Positions 60,562 to 64,000 of a stretch of DNA of 64,000 bases are shown here, piece after piece (position 1 is the first letter of the stretch; every line of letters starts with the position of its first letter). The stretch comes from Bacteroidota bacterium (GTDB lineage Bacteria; Bacteroidota; Bacteroidia; JAHEXY01). Under the pieces are notes generated by a model. That model was not told the origin of the DNA, searched no databases, and worked only from the letters and a program-made list of their open reading frames with translations. Both the position numbers and the translations under genes were made by a program. The stretch spans positions 744,001-808,000 of the forward strand of contig JAHEXY010000001.1 in the NCBI GenBank assembly GCA_023251875.1, in the 5' to 3' direction.

Positions 60562-61701
60562 ATGAACAGATTATTTATCATATTCAGCATTCTTGTAATA
60601 GTTCCTTTGGCAGCTTATAAACCTGTTACAAATGAACCTCAATCGGATATTGATATTGTATTGTGTGTTGATTTGAGTTCAAGCACGAATGGCGTATTAG
60701 AAATTCTTAAGCAAAATATATGGAGAATTATGAGTGATTTTGCTTATTATAAACCCATTCCGAAGGTGAGGTTTGGCTTTGTAGCTTTTGGTAGACCTAG
60801 TTATGGTAAAGAAAATAAATATGTTTCTATTGTATCTGATTTAACGTATAACTACGATCAATTGGTTGAAAAATTATTTGAGATAAGATCTGTTGTTGCA
60901 AAAGGAGATTGTTTTATTTCGGATGTGGTTTATACGGCAACGAAAAATATCAGTTGGAGTAAAGAGGAATCTACTCTCAAGTTAATGTATATTGTAGGTA
61001 ACGGATCTCCTTTTATTGGATCGGCAGATATGCAAACGGTTTGTGAAACAGCTCATAAGAGGGGGATTGTAATTAATCCGGTTTACTACAAATCCTATGC
61101 AAGTACAAGTGAAGAAAAAAAATGGATGGACTTTGCGGAATCATGTGGTAATAATTTATCAACGGTTGCCTTATTGCAACCAATCGTTCTTCTAAAAAAA
61201 GAATATGATAATAAAGTCCTTTTTTCTTCCAATACGATTTTAAATAATACTTATGTTTATTATGGAAAGGATGGAAAAACCAGTCAGCAGAACCAATTGG
61301 CTCTTGATCAAAATGCAGCTGATGCCGGTGAAAATGAGATGGAAGCAAGAATTGTGCTTAAGGCTACAGAGCTTTATCAACACAAAAATGAATCATGGGA
61401 CTTGGTTGATTTAACCAATAAAAATGGCGTTGATTTTTTAAAAATGGATAAGCAATTTTTGCCTGAAGAAATAAAGGACTATGATAGTGCAAAGCTTGAG
61501 GCCTATCTTTTGGGTAAGAAAAAAGAACGAGCTGATGCTATTGCTTTGATCAATATGATTAATCAAAACAGAACAGATTATTTAAGGGCTTTAAAAAAAG
61601 AAACAGAAGAAAAAATTAAAGTAGATAATTCGCTTCCGGGTATAATAACTAAAACATCTTCACAAGAAGCTAAAGATTGGGGATTTAGCAGAATGTATTA
61701 A
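60562..61701 (+). CDS. Exported VWA-domain protein
   Basis: The 379-residue protein has a signal peptide (MNRLFIIFSILVIVPLAAYK) and a von Willebrand A domain from about residue 28: the MIDAS motif DLSSS (Asp37-Ser39-Ser41) with VGNGSPF as a late element. The C-terminal third is a charged, helical region (LGKKKERADAIALINMINQNRTDYLRALKKETEEK). It likely binds a metal ion and a protein partner in the periplasm. It is alone, without a MoxR/BatA cluster. Confidence 0.82.
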   Translation: MNRLFIIFSILVIVPLAAYKPVTNEPQSDIDIVLCVDLSSSTNGVLEILKQNIWRIMSDFAYYKPIPKVRFGFVAFGRPSYGKENKYVSIVSDLTYNYDQLVEKLFEIRSVVAKGDCFISDVVYTATKNISWSKEESTLKLMYIVGNGSPFIGSADMQTVCETAHKRGIVINPVYYKSYASTSEEKKWMDFAESCGNNLSTVALLQPIVLLKKEYDNKVLFSSNTILNNTYVYYGKDGKTSQQNQLALDQNAADAGENEMEARIVLKATELYQHKNESWDLVDLTNKNGVDFLKMDKQFLPEEIKDYDSAKLEAYLLGKKKERADAIALINMINQNRTDYLRALKKETEEKIKVDNSLPGIITKTSSQEAKDWGFSRMY

Positions 61702-61724
61702 AGGTTTATTTTCGACCAAAATTT

Positions 61725-61753
61725 TTGGTACTATCAATAAAAAATTATCTTTG
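61725..61753 (+). promoter_or_regulatory. Promoter of the LuxR-type response regulator
   Basis: TTG (61725-61727), 18 bases, then TATCTTTG (61746-61753), 80 bp before the ATG. The spacer is one base shorter than the usual range. Confidence 0.6.
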
Positions 61754-61832
61754 AATTTTTAGCCCAAGCTAATGTAACTTTTTTGCTTTTTCTACGTATA
61801 AAGCATTAGTTCAATTTTAATTCTTTTAAAAT

Positions 61833-62495
61833 ATGAGCAATTACCCTGTTGAAAACGATACTATCAAACTCATGATAGTTGATGATCATAATTTGGTTTC
61901 TGAAGCCATTAGATCAATGTTAGAGCCATATTTACAAATTGAAATAACTTCTTTTGCTAGAAATGCTGAAGAGGCGTTTACTTTTGCAAAAGCTAAAATG
62001 CCCGACATGGTTTTAATGGATATCTCTCTGCCTTCTCAATCGGGTATTGATGTAACGCGCGAATTAAAAAAATTATATCCTGAAGTAAAAGTAATTATGC
62101 TTTCTATGCATGAGTCGGGGGCTTATATTGCCAAAGCAATTCAAGCCGGAGCTTCCGGATATTTACTTAAAAATATTGAGAAAGAGGAGTTGTATACTGC
62201 AGTTAATAGGGTAATGGAAGGCGATACTTATTTTAGTAAAGATATTTCAAGAGATTTGATTAATGAAGCGTTATCAAATAACAATGCTCGTAACCCGGAA
62301 ATTACAATTACAAGAAGGGAGAAAGAAATCCTAATTTTAATTATTCAAGGACTTACCAATAAAGAAATAGGAGAAAAATTAGAAATTAGCAAACGAACTG
62401 TTGATGTTCACCGTGAACACATCATGAAAAAATGCAATGCAAAAAATTCGGTTGAATTGATGCATATTGTAAATGAACTCAATCTTCTTATTTAA
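61833..62495 (+). CDS. NarL/LuxR-type response regulator
   Basis: The 220-residue protein has a receiver domain (MIVDDHN, phosphoacceptor Asp63 in MVLMDISLP, Lys in YLLKNIE) and a C-terminal LuxR helix-turn-helix: ITRREKEILILIIQGLTNKEIGEKLEISKRTVDVHREHIMKKC. It is a DNA-binding regulator phosphorylated by a sensor kinase, which is not adjacent. It precedes gldF by 71 bp but each has its own -7 element. Confidence 0.95.
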   Translation: MSNYPVENDTIKLMIVDDHNLVSEAIRSMLEPYLQIEITSFARNAEEAFTFAKAKMPDMVLMDISLPSQSGIDVTRELKKLYPEVKVIMLSMHESGAYIAKAIQAGASGYLLKNIEKEELYTAVNRVMEGDTYFSKDISRDLINEALSNNNARNPEITITRREKEILILIIQGLTNKEIGEKLEISKRTVDVHREHIMKKCNAKNSVELMHIVNELNLLI

Positions 62496-62532
62496 ACTAT
62501 AAAAAAATAGAGCTTAAAATCAGATCTTCTCT

Positions 62533-62540
62533 TAACTTTG
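62533..62540 (+). promoter_or_regulatory. -7 promoter element for gldF
   Basis: TAACTTTG matches TAnnTTTG, 26 bp before the gldF GTG. No clean TTG upstream. Confidence 0.5.
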
Positions 62541-62565
62541 TGCTTTCATATTTTAATTTGTAGAA

Positions 62566-63297
62566 GTGTTTGCTTTACTTAAAAAAGAAATCTCTAGCTT
62601 TTTAAGCTCTGTTATAGGTTATATTGTTATTATCGTTTTTTTATTAACGTTAAGTTTGTTTATGTGGGTATTTCCCGGACAGTTTAATGTTTTTGATAAC
62701 GGTTATTCTTCTATTGATACCCTTTTTATTATTGCTCCCTGGGTATTTATGTTTTTAATACCTGCAGTAACCATGCGCATGTTTGCTGACGAAAAAAAGA
62801 CAGGAACCATTGAATTGCTCTATACTCGCCCTCTAACTGAAATGCAAATTATACTTGCCAAATATTTTGCCAGCTTATTATTGGTATTTATAGCATTAGT
62901 GCCTACCCTTATTTATTTTATTACAGTTTATATATTGGGTAATCCTGCAGGTAATATCGACATAGCAGGAACCGTTGGATCTTATATAGGCTTATTTTTT
63001 TTAAGTAGTGCTTATGTGGCAATAGGCCTGTTTGCTTCTTCATTAACAGAAAATCAAATTGTAGCTTTTATTATTGCACTTTTTTTATGCTTTTTTTGCT
63101 ACATAGGCTTTGAATCCTTGAGTGCCTTAAATATAAAAGGTGTATTGGCCAATTTTATTACCTTATTAGGCATTAATGCCCATTATGTATCAATGAGTAG
63201 AGGTGTTATTGATACACGTGACGTAATTTATTTTATAAGTTTGGTGGCTGTATTTATATTGTTTACAAAAACCGTTCTTGAAAGCAGAAAATGGTAA
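62566..63297 (+). CDS. gldF: Gliding-motility ABC transporter permease GldF
   Basis: The 243-residue membrane protein starts at a GTG and has six helices. Signature parts are MFALLKKEISSFLSSVIGYIVI, PAVTMRMFADEKKTGTIELLYTRPL and GLFASSLTENQIVAFIIALFL, as in GldF of the GldAFG transporter linked to gliding motility in Bacteroidota. GldG normally follows; here the next gene is a flippase-like protein in the same direction after 48 bp. Confidence 0.9.
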   Translation: MFALLKKEISSFLSSVIGYIVIIVFLLTLSLFMWVFPGQFNVFDNGYSSIDTLFIIAPWVFMFLIPAVTMRMFADEKKTGTIELLYTRPLTEMQIILAKYFASLLLVFIALVPTLIYFITVYILGNPAGNIDIAGTVGSYIGLFFLSSAYVAIGLFASSLTENQIVAFIIALFLCFFCYIGFESLSALNIKGVLANFITLLGINAHYVSMSRGVIDTRDVIYFISLVAVFILFTKTVLESRKW

Positions 63298-63345
63298 TTA
63301 TGCTTATGCTGTCTTGATTTATTAAATTACATCAAATTCAATAAT

Positions 63346-64000
63346 TTGCTTTCTAAAATTCTACAAACTTTTGTATTTCGTTTTTCATCCGCTATTTTTT
63401 CATTTGTTATTGTATTAATAACAGCACATTTATTGGGCACAGAGGGTAGGGGAGAGCTTAGTTTATTATTGGTATCTATTACTTTTATTCTAATGCTTAA
63501 TAATTTTATTGGAGGTCCATCACTTGTATATCTTGTGCCTCGCTATCCTTCAATTCAATTATTAAAAATTTCTTACGCATGGGGATTTATTGTTTGCATT
63601 CTTGGAACAATAATGCTGAAAACATTTTCTCTTATCCCGGATTGGTTGTTGTTTCCTGTTTTTTTGCTTTCTGTTTTGCAGTCTATTGTAACCATACATC
63701 ATTTTTTTTTATTAGGAAAAAAAGAAATAAAGGTGGTGAACATAATAGCGTTTACGCAACCATTTATGCAAATCTTGCTTATTCTATTGATTTATTGGCA
63801 TCAAATGCTAAATGTAATACAAGTAATTTATGCTATGTATTTTTCTTATACCATAACTGTATTGTTTAGTATTTATACCATGAGAAATTATTTTTTTGTT
63901 GATGTTGCTTTTGTTGATGTTGCTTTGGAAGTAAAGAAAGAAAAATCTCTTTGGAAAGATATGATTTCCTATGGCTTTATGAATCAAGTAGCCAATATTG
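63346..64000 (+). CDS. Polysaccharide flippase-like (Wzx/MATE-type) membrane protein, cut by right edge
   Basis: A frame without stop runs from a TTG at 63346 to the window end, about 218 residues; no ATG is available near the start, so the beginning is uncertain (63298-63346). The protein has repeated long hydrophobic segments and a typical first helix SKILQTFVFRFSSAIFSFVIVLITAHLLGTEGRGELSLLL, the pattern of Wzx/O-antigen flippases (helix then LGxxGRGE). A DNA-level duplication of a 15 bp unit codes FVDVAFVDVA. The protein likely moves lipid-linked sugars across the inner membrane. Confidence 0.75.
   Translation, partial: MLSKILQTFVFRFSSAIFSFVIVLITAHLLGTEGRGELSLLLVSITFILMLNNFIGGPSLVYLVPRYPSIQLLKISYAWGFIVCILGTIMLKTFSLIPDWLLFPVFLLSVLQSIVTIHHFFLLGKKEIKVVNIIAFTQPFMQILLILLIYWHQMLNVIQVIYAMYFSYTITVLFSIYTMRNYFFVDVAFVDVALEVKKEKSLWKDMISYGFMNQVANI

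Noticed and set aside
1..64000. tRNA or rRNA genes, prophage, integrase, intact insertion sequence
   Set aside because: I looked for the T-loop pattern of tRNAs, rRNA signatures and transposase or integrase motifs on both strands and saw none.

Overview
The window is AT-rich, densely coding chromosomal DNA from a member of the Bacteroidota. The evidence is gliding-motility permease GldF, a type IX secretion C-terminal sorting domain, promoters of the TTG-N19-21-TAnnTTTG type, a three-subunit SdhC-A-B with a one-piece cytochrome b, a fused SerB-SerA, and many SusD-era style small lipoproteins with MKK...C lipoboxes. Family-level placement cannot be settled from these 64 kb. No rRNA, tRNA, CRISPR array, prophage or intact insertion sequence was seen.

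Layout. 1-4.5 kb: a secreted beta-propeller protein running off the left edge, an L,D-transpeptidase, a LuxC-type acyl-CoA reductase, a ferredoxin and a secreted protein. 4.6-8 kb: mnmA, dnaA and a low-molecular-weight phosphatase. 8-10.5 kb: a cluster of toxin-antitoxin-like genes and an acetyltransferase. 10.5-14.7 kb: cobalamin-dependent methionine synthase (metH), much enlarged by inserts. 15-20.6 kb: an FkbM methyltransferase, a methionine-salvage pair (aminotransferase plus omega-amidase) and two more toxin-antitoxin modules. 20.8-26.6 kb: penicillin-acylase-like hydrolase, response regulator, rpsA, bioD. 26.6-36.4 kb: rhodanese, glycosyltransferase, Maf, DUF4159, WecA/MraY-like transferase, UbiA-like prenyltransferase, bioF, a TPR protein and a beta-flower repeat protein. 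37-46.4 kb: desaturase, aminopeptidase P, the sdhCAB operon split by two toxin-antitoxin-like modules, hutU. 46.5-57.8 kb: small lipoproteins, DinB, rhomboid, SerB-SerA, a LuxE-like ligase, rpmB, two methyltransferases, and an isolated FAD-oxidase/adenylating-enzyme pair. 58-64 kb: glyA, hsp20, a VWA protein, a LuxR-type regulator, gldF and a flippase cut by the right edge.

The most striking feature is not one gene but a population of short dispersed repeats. The main family is a GC-rich double hairpin of about 30-60 bp (CCCTCTCC...GGAGAGGG flanked by CACCCCTCCCT/AGGGAGGGGTG). About fourteen copies lie in the window, most between genes, but several sit in frame inside genes: L,D-transpeptidase, bioF and metH. 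One gives the omega-amidase its last codons. Two other repeat families (GAACTTT-rich and GATTAGCTGATGAGG-rich) are also inserted in frame, in metH and a glycosyltransferase. In metH a complete DUF559 (PD-(D/E)XK-like) endonuclease domain is inserted in frame, and the GC-rich hairpin repeat forms its C-terminal end. This suggests a link between the nuclease and the repeat, like that between RAYT transposases and REP sequences, though this is inference.

A second striking feature is just downstream of metH. A PIN toxin-antitoxin pair is bracketed by two copies of the metH 3' end (36 bp, two differences, both synonymous). The distal copy still reads in the metH frame to its own stop codon, as if a small module had inserted at the 3' end of metH and restored it. 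Seven toxin-antitoxin-like modules in 64 kb, all beside housekeeping genes, suggest repeated small insertions.
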